This document shows positions 7,776-15,988 of a stretch of DNA of 64,000 nucleotides, piece by piece. The stretch lies in the NCBI GenBank assembly GCA_910584195.1, contig CAJTYV010000002.1, positions 1-64,000 of the forward strand, given 5' to 3'. The DNA comes from an uncultured Ruminococcus sp. (GTDB lineage: Bacteria > Bacillota > Clostridia > Oscillospirales > Ruminococcaceae). The notes beneath the pieces are model-generated. The model saw nothing but the letters and a program-made list of their open reading frames with translations. It did no database searches and was not told the DNA's origin. A program made the position numbers and the translations under genes. The number at the start of each line of letters is the position of its first letter. Positions within the stretch are counted from its first letter, which is position 1.

Positions 7776-8846
7776 ATGCCACGAAAGGGAGAGAACATTT
7801 ATAAACGTAGGGACGGTCGCTGGGAAGGTCGATACAAGATCGGAACAGCGAAATATCGCTCAATTTACGGAAAAACCTATCAGGAAGTCAAAGAAAAATT
7901 GCTTGTTTTCAAAGCTGCTCCCGTGCCGACAAATTCATCGGGAAAGCTGACGGTAAATGAGCTTTTTGAAGAGTGGCTTTCCGCTGTGAAATTAAAGGTC
8001 AAGGAGTCAACCTACGCCAATTACAGAATGAAAGCGGACAAGCATATTCTGCCTGAATTTGGCGATATACGGTACGAAAATCTGACGGTTCAGATGCTTC
8101 ATAACTTCATTGAAAAGAAGCTGGAAATCGGGCTTTCCGCAAAATATGTATCTGATATCGTCATCGTTTTTAAATCAATGGCAAAATATATTTCGAGAGT
8201 TCACGGCTTCAGAAATCCGATCGCCGACGTGATTCTTCCCAAAGTCACGAAAAAAGAAATGAAATTATTTTCGGATATTCAGCAGAAAAAGCTATGCGAA
8301 TATATTCTAAAAAATCCCTATAATACGTCGATTGGCGTGCTTCTCAGCTTGTATACGGGACTTCGTATCGGCGAAATATGCGGTCTGAAATGGAACGATA
8401 TAGATTTTGAAAAAAGCATTCTGACCGTCAGACGAACAGTCCAACGCATTCGCACAGGAGTGCATGGAACTCGTCTGATAGTCGATACTCCGAAAAGCCG
8501 TTCCTCCCAGAGGTCTATCCCGATTCCTGCGTTTATTATTGATATGCTGCGGAAATTCCGCAAATGTGACGATTTTTATATTCTGTCGGGAAGCGATAAA
8601 ATCATCGAACCTCGCACGATGCAGCGAAAATTCAAGTCAATTCTGAAAAAAGCAGAATTGCCGTCGATCAACTATCACAGTCTGCGCCATATGTTTGCGA
8701 CAAATTGCATTCAGCTCGGATTCGATGTGAAAACGTTGTCCGAAATTTTAGGTCATGCTTCTGTTGAAACTACGCTGAATCGATATGTTCATTCGTCTAT
8801 GGAACGCAAGGTTCAGTGCATGAACCTTTTGAAAATCGCTGCATAA
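7776..8846 (+). CDS. Tyrosine recombinase of the invertible cassette
   Basis: 356 aa, starting at the ATG preceded by AGGAGGGAG; upstream in-frame codons lack a ribosome site. Order: an N-terminal basic arm-binding segment, a SAM-like core-binding domain (about 55-145), and a catalytic domain with R197 (TGLRIGE), K240, H301-x-x-R304, H327 (GHAS) and nucleophile Y337, so it looks active. It lies alone between perfect 17-bp inverted repeats with no excisionase, relaxase or replication gene inside the boundaries. This fits a self-inverting DNA switch better than an integrated element. A 9-bp ribosome site and no clear sense promoter are seen; a divergent promoter lies at 7606-7634. Confidence 0.9.
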   Translation: MPRKGENIYKRRDGRWEGRYKIGTAKYRSIYGKTYQEVKEKLLVFKAAPVPTNSSGKLTVNELFEEWLSAVKLKVKESTYANYRMKADKHILPEFGDIRYENLTVQMLHNFIEKKLEIGLSAKYVSDIVIVFKSMAKYISRVHGFRNPIADVILPKVTKKEMKLFSDIQQKKLCEYILKNPYNTSIGVLLSLYTGLRIGEICGLKWNDIDFEKSILTVRRTVQRIRTGVHGTRLIVDTPKSRSSQRSIPIPAFIIDMLRKFRKCDDFYILSGSDKIIEPRTMQRKFKSILKKAELPSINYHSLRHMFATNCIQLGFDVKTLSEILGHASVETTLNRYVHSSMERKVQCMNLLKIAA

Positions 8847-8928
8847 AAATTTTATTTGCCGTCAGAATTATCGTCAGATATTTCTTGAAATCCGCTATAT
8901 TACGCTGATAATCGCCACGATGACGTTA

Positions 8929-8945
8929 ATGGAAGAAATTTGCGG
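8929..8945 (-). repeat. Right inverted repeat of a putative invertible cassette
   Basis: Perfect reverse complement of 7564-7580. Its core reads GCAAAT-TTCTTCC-ATTAAC on the minus strand; the asymmetric 7-bp spacer is identical to the left site, as strand exchange requires. Confidence 0.75.
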
Positions 8946-8973
8946 TAAGTGTAGTTTAGTATTGTTTGAAATA

Positions 8974-9002
8974 ATTATACCATATTTGTTCTTCGTTGTC
9001 AT
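8974..9002 (-). promoter_or_regulatory. Leftward promoter just outside the right inverted repeat
   Basis: Minus strand: ATGACA (8997-9002), 17-nt spacer, TATAAT (8974-8979). It points into the cassette, so it is antisense to the recombinase now and would drive it after inversion. I find no good plus-strand promoter between 8946 and 9018. Confidence 0.5.
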
Positions 9003-9018
9003 TCAGGAGTGATTGGAA

Positions 9019-9162
9019 ATGTTGAGTATTTTAAAAAAATTGAAATGCAGAAAATGTCCGTATCATCTCGGACTTATAAAATTTACTGTTAACCCTTGCC
9101 TGAATTGCAAAGTGTATGGAGGAAAAAATTCTCCGCCAAAACTTGATTTTATCCAAAAATGA
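9019..9162 (+). CDS. Small zinc-ribbon-like protein, 47 aa
   Basis: AGGAG ribosome site 9 bp upstream. The 47-residue product has two CxxC pairs (C-R-K-C and C-L-N-C) about 16 residues apart, which could bind one zinc. It is the first gene of the run of nine plus-strand genes that ends at 14878. Function unknown. Confidence 0.55.
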   Translation: MLSILKKLKCRKCPYHLGLIKFTVNPCLNCKVYGGKNSPPKLDFIQK

Positions 9163-9171
9163 GGTGCACCT

Positions 9172-9387
9172 ATGGGAATATTGACGATTGACAGAAACTT
9201 ACGCAGATGCGTTCTGTGCAGATACTGGAACGGAGCTATCGGCAGCACCACTATACAAGTACATATCGGCGGCAGTACTTTCAGTTTTGAAAGCAGTGAA
9301 AAGCATTCCTGCTTTAAAAAGGGACGAGGAATGGTTACAACGGCAATTCAGGAATGTCCTTACTTTTTGCCGAGATATTATGATTAG
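9172..9387 (+). CDS. Small cysteine-containing protein, 71 aa
   Basis: Starts at 9172 with GAGGTG 7 bp upstream, overlapping nothing. It has a CxxCRYW motif near residue 13, then C49 and C64, a pattern that looks like a small metal-binding fold. A longer frame (9188-9667) overlaps it, but that frame's real start is more likely 9401. Family unknown. Confidence 0.5.
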   Translation: MGILTIDRNLRRCVLCRYWNGAIGSTTIQVHIGGSTFSFESSEKHSCFKKGRGMVTTAIQECPYFLPRYYD

Positions 9388-9400
9388 AAAGGATGTTATT

Positions 9401-9667
9401 ATGGATATTCAAGACGCACTGTCAGGACTTAAAGATGCTTTATCAGAACTTGAAGATGTTTGCGCGGATATTGGAATGATTTCAGGAACGTTATCATTCT
9501 TCATTCGTATGTACAACGAGTATGACAATGAATCTTTAGTTGATGAGTTTTATGTGTTGTGGAAACAAATTTACAACGAGTTGGCTTCACCTGATGAGGT
9601 TTTGAAGTATATGGCGATAAAGTTAATAATTGACGAAAGAGAATTGTTTGGATTTGACTTTGAATAA
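9401..9667 (+). CDS. Hypothetical protein, 88 aa
   Basis: I choose the ATG at 9401 (AAAGGA site 8 bp upstream) over the longer frame from 9188, because the earlier part overlaps the 71-aa gene and lacks a ribosome site. The product is acidic and predicted helical, with no motif recognised. It belongs to the same tightly spaced run as its neighbours. Confidence 0.6.
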   Translation: MDIQDALSGLKDALSELEDVCADIGMISGTLSFFIRMYNEYDNESLVDEFYVLWKQIYNELASPDEVLKYMAIKLIIDERELFGFDFE

Positions 9668-9686
9668 TTATAAAGGATAGAGAAAT

Positions 9687-10514
9687 ATGAAAAAAGAAAA
9701 ATTAATCGTTGATATTATACAAAAATCAACAAGTAAGATTCCAAGTAATGCAATAAGAAATGATCGAATTTTAAGAAAATTCTTTGATATAGTACCCCAA
9801 ACAGGTTATATATCGAAAGAAGACTATGACAACATTATGATTTTTGTAGAAGAATTTAAACTTGACAAACCTCAAAATCTGGTAAAATGGTTAGTTGATC
9901 TTCATTTTGCCGGAATTGAATCAATTAATGAGGGAATTGCAAATGTAAGACGGGATTTATTGACTTCTGAAATAACGAAAATCAGATCGGTTTGGGACAA
10001 GATCCAAGACATTGACTGCTTTGATGATAGAAATTCATTATTAAAGCAATATTCAGATGAACTTATGAGTGTAATTAGCAACATAGAAGGAAAAATATCT
10101 GATTACATTGCGGAAATCGATCGCATTGATAATCTGCCAAGATATAAATTCTTTTTACAGGCTAATTTTAATAAATCAAAGGTAACCACTTCTGTGCAAT
10201 TGACAAAGGCAGCATTGCAAGCATACTTTGAGGCTTTGAATATACAAGCTTTAATTGCCAACGAACGGCACGGAATCAATTCGACTTATCAAAAAAATTA
10301 TCTTGGGAATAAACTCGATTTTATTGAAAAGTTACCGATTTCTATTGTGTATTCGTATGACAGGTACAAAGACGAAGCATTTTGGAATCGATCAAAATTA
10401 AAAGGAAATATCAATAAGATAAAGGAAATTTCAGTTAAACTTGAGCAATATCTTGAATGTAACAGCGAGACGGAAATTGAAGATTTTGAAGAAGAAATTG
10501 ATTATAGTTGTTAA
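9687..10514 (+). CDS. Hypothetical protein, 275 aa
   Basis: AAAGGATAGAG lies upstream of the ATG. The protein is almost entirely helical, with probable coiled-coil stretches around residues 110-150 and 220-265, no signal peptide and no membrane segment. It ends in an acidic tail closing with a cysteine. No family is recognised. It is markedly more AT-rich than the flanking core genes, which suggests transfer. Confidence 0.65.
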   Translation: MKKEKLIVDIIQKSTSKIPSNAIRNDRILRKFFDIVPQTGYISKEDYDNIMIFVEEFKLDKPQNLVKWLVDLHFAGIESINEGIANVRRDLLTSEITKIRSVWDKIQDIDCFDDRNSLLKQYSDELMSVISNIEGKISDYIAEIDRIDNLPRYKFFLQANFNKSKVTTSVQLTKAALQAYFEALNIQALIANERHGINSTYQKNYLGNKLDFIEKLPISIVYSYDRYKDEAFWNRSKLKGNINKIKEISVKLEQYLECNSETEIEDFEEEIDYSC

Positions 10515-10528
10515 AAAGGAGAAAAAAT

Positions 10529-10819
10529 ATGGGAAATAATAATGGAACTAAAAATGGTGGCTATGGTTCTATGGATAGTGATGCGAACGCTGGAATAGGC
10601 TTACTTGCAGCGATACTTATGGGTGCTGGTACAATAGCAGCTAAAAAATCGTATGACAGCAAACAATCAGCTGAACTTGAACGTAAACTTAATGAAGTCC
10701 GTTATGAACTATCAAAGAAAAAAGGTAATATCTTCAGAGAAGCATGGTATGCTTCTGAGATAGAAGAACTTGAAGAACAAGAAAGAAAATTGCTCGCTGA
10801 GATTAAGAAACTAAAATAA
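10529..10819 (+). CDS. Small membrane/coiled-coil protein, 96 aa
   Basis: The start at 10529 is set by AAAAAGGAG 8 bp upstream. Residues 1-20 are Asn/Gly-rich, residues about 22-42 form one hydrophobic glycine/alanine-rich segment that could span the membrane, and the rest is a charged helix with heptad character (about 45-95). Unknown family; part of the 9019-14878 operon. Confidence 0.65.
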   Translation: MGNNNGTKNGGYGSMDSDANAGIGLLAAILMGAGTIAAKKSYDSKQSAELERKLNEVRYELSKKKGNIFREAWYASEIEELEEQERKLLAEIKKLK

Positions 10820-10831
10820 AAGGAGAATACT

Positions 10832-12007
10832 ATGGAATTTTCAATTTATTCACCGGAAATATCAACAAGCTCTTCAAGAATAGTTCAGGAATCAATAAAC
10901 ATCGGACAAGGCGTGTCAGCTTACGGAATGCTCGCAGCTTTTCTCGACAACAATATCGCTAATATAGATCTGCTTGCTGAATATATTGGTGATCTGGCAG
11001 CTCAAAAGAGAGTAAGATCAACGTATGACAAACAGCATTTCGATAATAATTCAAAATACAGAACATTTCTTAATAGAAATATTTATCTTAATAAGGAAAA
11101 AGTTGATTCAATGCAGGAAGATCGTTTTATTACGGGATTTCTTGTGCGAACAGCGGCAGAAGCTGCCATTAAATATGGAGCGAGAGCAATAGGAAAATGG
11201 GCAAATCAAAAAGATATTTTCATTACCTGTGAACAATTGTATTCCATCCTTGTCGCTTATATATGTAATGCGAAAAAAGGGGCAAATGTAAACAGAGCCA
11301 AAATCGAACTGAATAAAATCAGAAATACATTTCCCCTTAATAAATTGGATAGGATAAAAATAGCTGAAAAATACAATACAGGAACTTTTAGTTTGGATCG
11401 CATTGAAACAAGTTCAATATTGACCAAAAGCAATGAATCTGTACGTAATGCTCTTGCTTTTTATTTAACATCCTTAAGCAGACACCTTTACGGCGCAGAC
11501 AGTTCATCAGACGAATCCGTTCTGGATATGTACAGTCTCATTGAGTTAAATGGACATTACGGAAAAGAATTAAATAATGAAAATGAATATCAATATGACA
11601 CTATTGCTGCCGATCAGACAGCATATTTGCAGATATCAAGGGGAATTATGAAGAATATGTTCAAAGATTCTCCTCATATTGATCTGGGCAAAATCAATGC
11701 AAGGTCGCAGGAGCTTGCTCAATATGATCCGTATTCAATTCGCAGAAAGAAAATAAAAGGGACTGCCAAAGGCGGTGCGCTTACTATCGGAGGAATAATC
11801 ACAAGTAATCCTGAAATAGCTCTAAGTGGGTTAGCAACGGCTCTTTCTCAGTTTACGCAGAGCGACGAAGTTCTTCAATTATCAAAAGATGCTATGAAAA
11901 AATGGGGAATCGGAGGTAATGAATTTGATCTCATTACTGACGATTCAAGCAGCATTCTTTCAAAGAGCAGCGAAAGCGATTTAAGTAATAAAAACATTCA
12001 AAATTAA
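10832..12007 (+). CDS. Hypothetical protein, 391 aa
   Basis: Strong AAAGGAG site. The protein is helical, with a basic glycine-rich patch near 305-320 followed by a short hydrophobic stretch (TIGGIITSNPEIALSGLATA), and an Asp/Ser-rich tail. No signal peptide and no recognised domain. The hydrophobic hairpin near the C-terminus could contact the membrane. It lies between two membrane-associated small proteins in the operon, so an envelope role is inferred only from context. Confidence 0.65.
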   Translation: MEFSIYSPEISTSSSRIVQESINIGQGVSAYGMLAAFLDNNIANIDLLAEYIGDLAAQKRVRSTYDKQHFDNNSKYRTFLNRNIYLNKEKVDSMQEDRFITGFLVRTAAEAAIKYGARAIGKWANQKDIFITCEQLYSILVAYICNAKKGANVNRAKIELNKIRNTFPLNKLDRIKIAEKYNTGTFSLDRIETSSILTKSNESVRNALAFYLTSLSRHLYGADSSSDESVLDMYSLIELNGHYGKELNNENEYQYDTIAADQTAYLQISRGIMKNMFKDSPHIDLGKINARSQELAQYDPYSIRRKKIKGTAKGGALTIGGIITSNPEIALSGLATALSQFTQSDEVLQLSKDAMKKWGIGGNEFDLITDDSSSILSKSSESDLSNKNIQN

Positions 12008-12015
12008 TAAGAACC

Positions 12016-12489
12016 ATGAAATGCAATTATAAAATCTACGAAACTGAAACAGAAACAGATACCAAATTCATAGAAGAATCGCTTGTAAGACAAGTCAAAG
12101 AGAATTTTGTCCCGAAAGCGGTTATACGACCGAAAGTATCTGTGAAAAAGGACGTACTGAAACTAAGCATATCCTCAATAATAATATTGATATTATCGGT
12201 CGTTCTTTGCGTATCAAACCTTTTATCAATGGCAATATCCTTGACTTTCTGCATATTTATAGGGATAATATGGCTGATTATCAATTCAAAGAAACTGATA
12301 ATCACCACGATAATAATATATCAGAAATATGCTCCCGAATATGTGAGAAATTCATGCGTATTCGAGCCGTGCTGCTCCGAATATATGAAAAAGGCAATCA
12401 CCAGATATGGTACGCTTAAAGGTACTATTAAAGGCATAAAACGAATCATGCGATGCCATTATCCCAACGGCGGCATTGATGAAATATAA
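12016..12489 (+). CDS. Membrane protein with C-terminal YidD-like domain
   Basis: 157 aa. Residues 1-45 are charged, about 50-90 form two membrane segments, and 98-150 match the YidD/haemolytic-domain signature (PF01809): KYAPEYVRNSCVFEPCCSEY, then the helix AITRYGTLKG and the closing RCHYPNGGID. Housekeeping YidD is about 70-90 aa, sits in the rnpA-yidC locus, and helps insertion of membrane proteins by YidC. This copy has an added two-helix membrane anchor and lies in an accessory operon, so it may service the neighbouring membrane protein. The ribosome site is weak and only 8 bp separate it from the upstream stop, which suggests coupling. Confidence 0.75.
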   Translation: MKCNYKIYETETETDTKFIEESLVRQVKENFVPKAVIRPKVSVKKDVLKLSISSIIILILSVVLCVSNLLSMAISLTFCIFIGIIWLIINSKKLIITTIIIYQKYAPEYVRNSCVFEPCCSEYMKKAITRYGTLKGTIKGIKRIMRCHYPNGGIDEI

Positions 12490-12508
12490 TTTTCAGGAGG
12501 GTTTTATT

Positions 12509-12751
12509 ATGCAATATAAAACTGTAACTATCGAACATTCAAGAAAAATGAAAGAAGGCGCTGCTCAGGAATTAAATTCCGAATACGAACAGGTTATCAA
12601 TCGTGAAGCAGCAGACGGTTGGAAGCTGCTTGGAATTCATCCAATTGAAATAAAGCGTGTTATCGGGTGTAAGCAGTGGCTCTTATGCGGCTTTTTGCTC
12701 GGCAGACATAATTTTTATCAGGCAGATGTTTTCATCTTTTTCAGGGATTAA
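12509..12751 (+). CDS. DUF4177-like small protein, 80 aa
   Basis: Starts at 12509 behind CAGGAGGG. The order YKTVTIE, a helix with EYEQVINREAADGWKLLGIHP, then a terminal beta strand VFIFFRD is that of DUF4177-type small proteins (one beta-alpha-beta unit). Function of the family is unknown. Two cysteines lie in the middle insert. Confidence 0.55.
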   Translation: MQYKTVTIEHSRKMKEGAAQELNSEYEQVINREAADGWKLLGIHPIEIKRVIGCKQWLLCGFLLGRHNFYQADVFIFFRD

Positions 12752-12784
12752 GCGAATGAATTTTTTACCGGAGGTGAAAACACT

Positions 12785-14878
12785 ATGTTCATGACAGATC
12801 CCGATCTGATCTATGGAAGAAATTCAGGTCAGCCGAGCGTATATACCGGTTCAATACATAATATTGAAGCTCAGGAAGAATCGAAAAAATCCTCTGAGAT
12901 CATGAAAAAAACGGGAGCTGCAACTGTTGCAGCCGCTAAATTAACGGGAAAAGCAGCGATCGGAGCAGCAAAAACGGCAGGTAATGTCGCAGCAAAGCTC
13001 ACAAAGAATGCTGCCGATTATCTGAAATCCGACGACGCTGCCGAAAAAATGAATTTCCTTAAAGGAAAAGCTAAATCTGCCGCATCAGGAGCAGGCTCGA
13101 TGCTGTCGGGTATCCGAAGCAAGGCGTCGGGTATGATATCAGAACAGCGAAACAAATCCAATGACGAATATACAGATGCTGACAATATAGAAAATATTGC
13201 GAACGCAGAAAATATATATTCCGATCAGCAGGATTCTTCCGTATCTGATACGAATTACGATGAAAACACCGTTCACCATGAAGAAGATGTTTCAGAATAC
13301 GAAAATAGTCAAATAACTGAAAATCAAATCACAAGCTCTGTTGTTTCATCAAGACAGGAATCTCCGCCTATTGAAATCAGAAATTCTCCGAATATTCCGC
13401 AATCCACTCCAAATCCGGTTTCATCAGGAACTCCGGGCTATGTGATTCAAAAACAGAAATCAAATACCGCACTTATTATTGTAATAATCGTTCTTGTGCT
13501 TATTATCGGTATTCTCGGCGGTATGTTCTTTATGATGAGCAGGGATAAAAAGTCAGATGAACCAAGCAATAGTACATTGGTTTCCAATGTTAAGGAAACT
13601 ACTGACAATGAAAACGGCAGTAAAGAAACTGAAACCAAAATAACTGTAGCAGTTACTACTGAAAATGTTTCAGAGAAAGCTACCAAAAACTCAATTCAAA
13701 CCGAATCGTCTGTTAATATATCCTGCAGTAAAAATGATGTAAATCAGACATATGCGGATATTGTAAAAAGTATGGATTTTCCGCCGCCGAACAGAGGATT
13801 TATTCTGGATTTAAATAACGACGGAGTCAATGAGATGATAATTCCGAATACAGACGATATGAATTTTGTTATGTATTATTTCGACGGTAATTCCATACAA
13901 TCCTGTAGTTTCGGTAATTTTATGGCACTTGACAATTTTGTTATATATCGGGTCGACGGAGAGGATAAGAATAATTATATTTATTACCGTGATAATTATG
14001 CTTATAAAAGTTTGCAGGGATATTATTCATTCCCGTCAGCTGACAAACTTGATATTTTCATTAATTATCCCGAGAATAACGGAAAATATTCTGCTGACTG
14101 GACTATTGACTATAACAGAACTGAAAATTATGCAAAGGGAAATGAGACTGTAGATACATTTTATGGACAGCCGTCCGATTGTCATAACAAACTTTTATCG
14201 GCTTTTAAAAACTATGGATTTAAAATTACAGAAAACAGTAAATACACCGAAGTAAAAGGACTTTACTATGATGAGCTTATAAATAAATTAAGTGGTGGCG
14301 ATAATAATATAGAAAAAGAAGAAAATTCGACAACAAAATCTGATGCACCTAAAGCAACAGCTTCAATATCTATAGAACCTCAGCAGATTATTGGAAATGG
14401 AACGGAATTGCTTGCAACAGTCAGTGGAAATTATTCATATTTTACTTATGAATGTTATTGGGACGGCGAGGGTAAAACCAATCAGTTGTTAACGTCCGGA
14501 ACGTCATACAATAAATCAGTAACAATATCCGGTGGTTCAACAATTGAAAAGATAACCTTTGTTGTTACGCCTTACAATGCAGATGATTTGCCCGGCGATA
14601 CGATAACATCAAATTATACCGGACCTTGGAGCTATGTATTTGTCAATAAATACGGTCAAATCAACGCTCCGGGAGGAGGTCCTATCAACGGATATGCAAC
14701 GTCTTATATTCTAAATGGAGGAGAAGTAGCATATACAAGAACCGACCTTATGGACAAGTGGCATGTAACGGCTGTAAATCTGTGTACTTTCAATGGCATT
14801 ATATGGTATGAACTTTATGACACTGACGACGGCGACTATTATGGTTGGGTAGATGAAAATCATATTGTCTTTTATTAA
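12785..14878 (+). CDS. Single-pass membrane protein with extracellular SH3b-like domain
   Basis: 697 aa behind GGAGGTGA. Residues 1-125 are Ala/Lys/Gly-rich helices, 126-225 a low-complexity acidic and Ser/Pro stretch, and 228-252 a clear transmembrane helix followed by RDKK. The outer part begins with a Thr/Ser/Glu-rich stalk (255-320). A Ca-binding-like loop DLNNDGVNE (342-350) sits in a beta domain, then an Ig-like region (about 535-620) and a C-terminal bacterial SH3-like domain (about 630-697, ending WYELY..YGWVDENHI), a fold that often binds peptidoglycan. It is the last and largest gene of the operon and probably its cell-wall-facing component. Followed by a strong terminator. Confidence 0.75.
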   Translation: MFMTDPDLIYGRNSGQPSVYTGSIHNIEAQEESKKSSEIMKKTGAATVAAAKLTGKAAIGAAKTAGNVAAKLTKNAADYLKSDDAAEKMNFLKGKAKSAASGAGSMLSGIRSKASGMISEQRNKSNDEYTDADNIENIANAENIYSDQQDSSVSDTNYDENTVHHEEDVSEYENSQITENQITSSVVSSRQESPPIEIRNSPNIPQSTPNPVSSGTPGYVIQKQKSNTALIIVIIVLVLIIGILGGMFFMMSRDKKSDEPSNSTLVSNVKETTDNENGSKETETKITVAVTTENVSEKATKNSIQTESSVNISCSKNDVNQTYADIVKSMDFPPPNRGFILDLNNDGVNEMIIPNTDDMNFVMYYFDGNSIQSCSFGNFMALDNFVIYRVDGEDKNNYIYYRDNYAYKSLQGYYSFPSADKLDIFINYPENNGKYSADWTIDYNRTENYAKGNETVDTFYGQPSDCHNKLLSAFKNYGFKITENSKYTEVKGLYYDELINKLSGGDNNIEKEENSTTKSDAPKATASISIEPQQIIGNGTELLATVSGNYSYFTYECYWDGEGKTNQLLTSGTSYNKSVTISGGSTIEKITFVVTPYNADDLPGDTITSNYTGPWSYVFVNKYGQINAPGGGPINGYATSYILNGGEVAYTRTDLMDKWHVTAVNLCTFNGIIWYELYDTDDGDYYGWVDENHIVFY

Positions 14879-14924
14879 ACACTCCATTTCAATGAAAAAT
14901 CTCTGAATATTTACAAACTTAATT

Positions 14925-14953
14925 TTGCCCGACCATAAGGTCGGGCAATTTTT
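14925..14953. terminator. Bidirectional terminator
   Basis: A perfect 10-bp stem TTGCCCGACC / GGTCGGGCAA with an ATAA loop and five Ts. It lies between the convergent 697-aa gene and the relaxase gene. Confidence 0.85.
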
Positions 14954-14957
14954 ATGT

Positions 14958-15449
14958 CTACCCGCTGTAGATTGCCTTATTATCAAAGTAAAACCAACTC
15001 TTCTGACCGGTCACACGAGTGACATAATTGCAGTAAGCGTTCATTTCGTCAAAACCCGTTTTAATCATCTGACCGTTAATATAGCTGACGGAATTGATGA
15101 TAATGTGCGTGTGGAAGTTACCGCATTGAAAATCTTTTTCGTGTGTGCAATAAAGCACCTGAAATTTACTTGCAAAGAACTGAGCGCACTGCTGACCGAA
15201 ACGTGCAGCAGTATTGATATCTTTTACACTGTCATCATAAGCTATAACGATATGTACAAGCGGATTTCCACTCGTTTTGCCATAATAGCCTTTTACCGCG
15301 AGCATCTGATTATATGCCATATTCGGATCATATTGATTAACACCATAACCTCCGCCATATATTGCACGACTGTCCGATACGTAATTCAAAGCGTTTTGCA
15401 AATAGTCCAAACCACCGTATGTATTGCGGATCACATCAATTTTTGCCAT
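14958..15449 (-). CDS. Minimal relaxase (MobA/MobP-like), 163 aa
   Basis: The N-terminal 120 residues have the layout of relaxase/mobilization nuclease domains: tyrosines Y17/Y23 early in the protein and the metal-binding histidines H103, H113 and H115 in CTHEKDFQCGNFHTHIIIN. It nicks DNA at oriT during mobilization in related proteins. Family members usually run to 300-500 aa, so this one consists of the catalytic domain only; it ends in a clean stop rather than a frameshift. It overlaps the MobC-like gene by 19 bp, which indicates coupling. A second, full relaxase with similar motif III lies at 24859-26076. Confidence 0.75.
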   Translation of the reverse strand: MAKIDVIRNTYGGLDYLQNALNYVSDSRAIYGGGYGVNQYDPNMAYNQMLAVKGYYGKTSGNPLVHIVIAYDDSVKDINTAARFGQQCAQFFASKFQVLYCTHEKDFQCGNFHTHIIINSVSYINGQMIKTGFDEMNAYCNYVTRVTGQKSWFYFDNKAIYSG

Positions 15450-15724
15450 AATCCATTCACCTCCTGCTGTATAGCTGTAACCCTATCGGGTTCATGTTTT
15501 TCCATTACAGAACACGCTTCATTGGCTATATCCTGTAATTTAACAAGCAATTCAGGCGTGACAGAATTACCGTTTACTGCCGTTGTGATGATATAGTTAC
15601 TTATCGTCATTCCTTTTTCATGAGCCTTTTTCTTAACACGCTCATGTTGTCCTTGGGTAAGACGTATAGAGGTAACTTTTTCTTTACACTCCGATTCTGC
15701 TCTGAGATGTTTTGGGTTTTTCAT
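15431..15724 (-). CDS. MobC-like ribbon-helix-helix mobilization accessory protein
   Basis: 97 aa, ribosome site AAGGAG 6-8 bp upstream. The N-terminal half, with TSIRLTQGQHERVKKKAHEK then GMTISNYII, is a ribbon-helix-helix DNA-binding unit as in MobC/relaxosome proteins; the rest is helical. It would bind oriT beside the relaxase gene. The 264 bp upstream (15725-15988) probably contain oriT, but I cannot point to the nic site. Confidence 0.7.
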   Translation of the reverse strand: MKNPKHLRAESECKEKVTSIRLTQGQHERVKKKAHEKGMTISNYIITTAVNGNSVTPELLVKLQDIANEACSVMEKHEPDRVTAIQQEVNGLWQKLM

Positions 15725-15988
15725 AATAAAATCTCCTTATTTGTAAATTATGAGAGTACTGACTTACTGTGTTTATATTAAGATAATAATATTATTATTT
15801 TCATATATAGCAAGCCGCTCACGCTCTCATTACAATGTAGTACAAAAAATGCGCATTTTATTATTTCTCCTATTCATAATAATGATATATATTTCAACGC
15901 ATAAAATTTTCGAGACTTTTTATTTTCCATATATATATTATTACTATGATACCAATTTCGGTAATCTCAAAATGAAAGGAGAATCAAA

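Noticed and set aside
9188..9400. N-terminal extension of the 88-aa protein
   Set aside because: It overlaps the 71-aa gene that has a good ribosome site, and a better start with AAAGGA exists at 9401.
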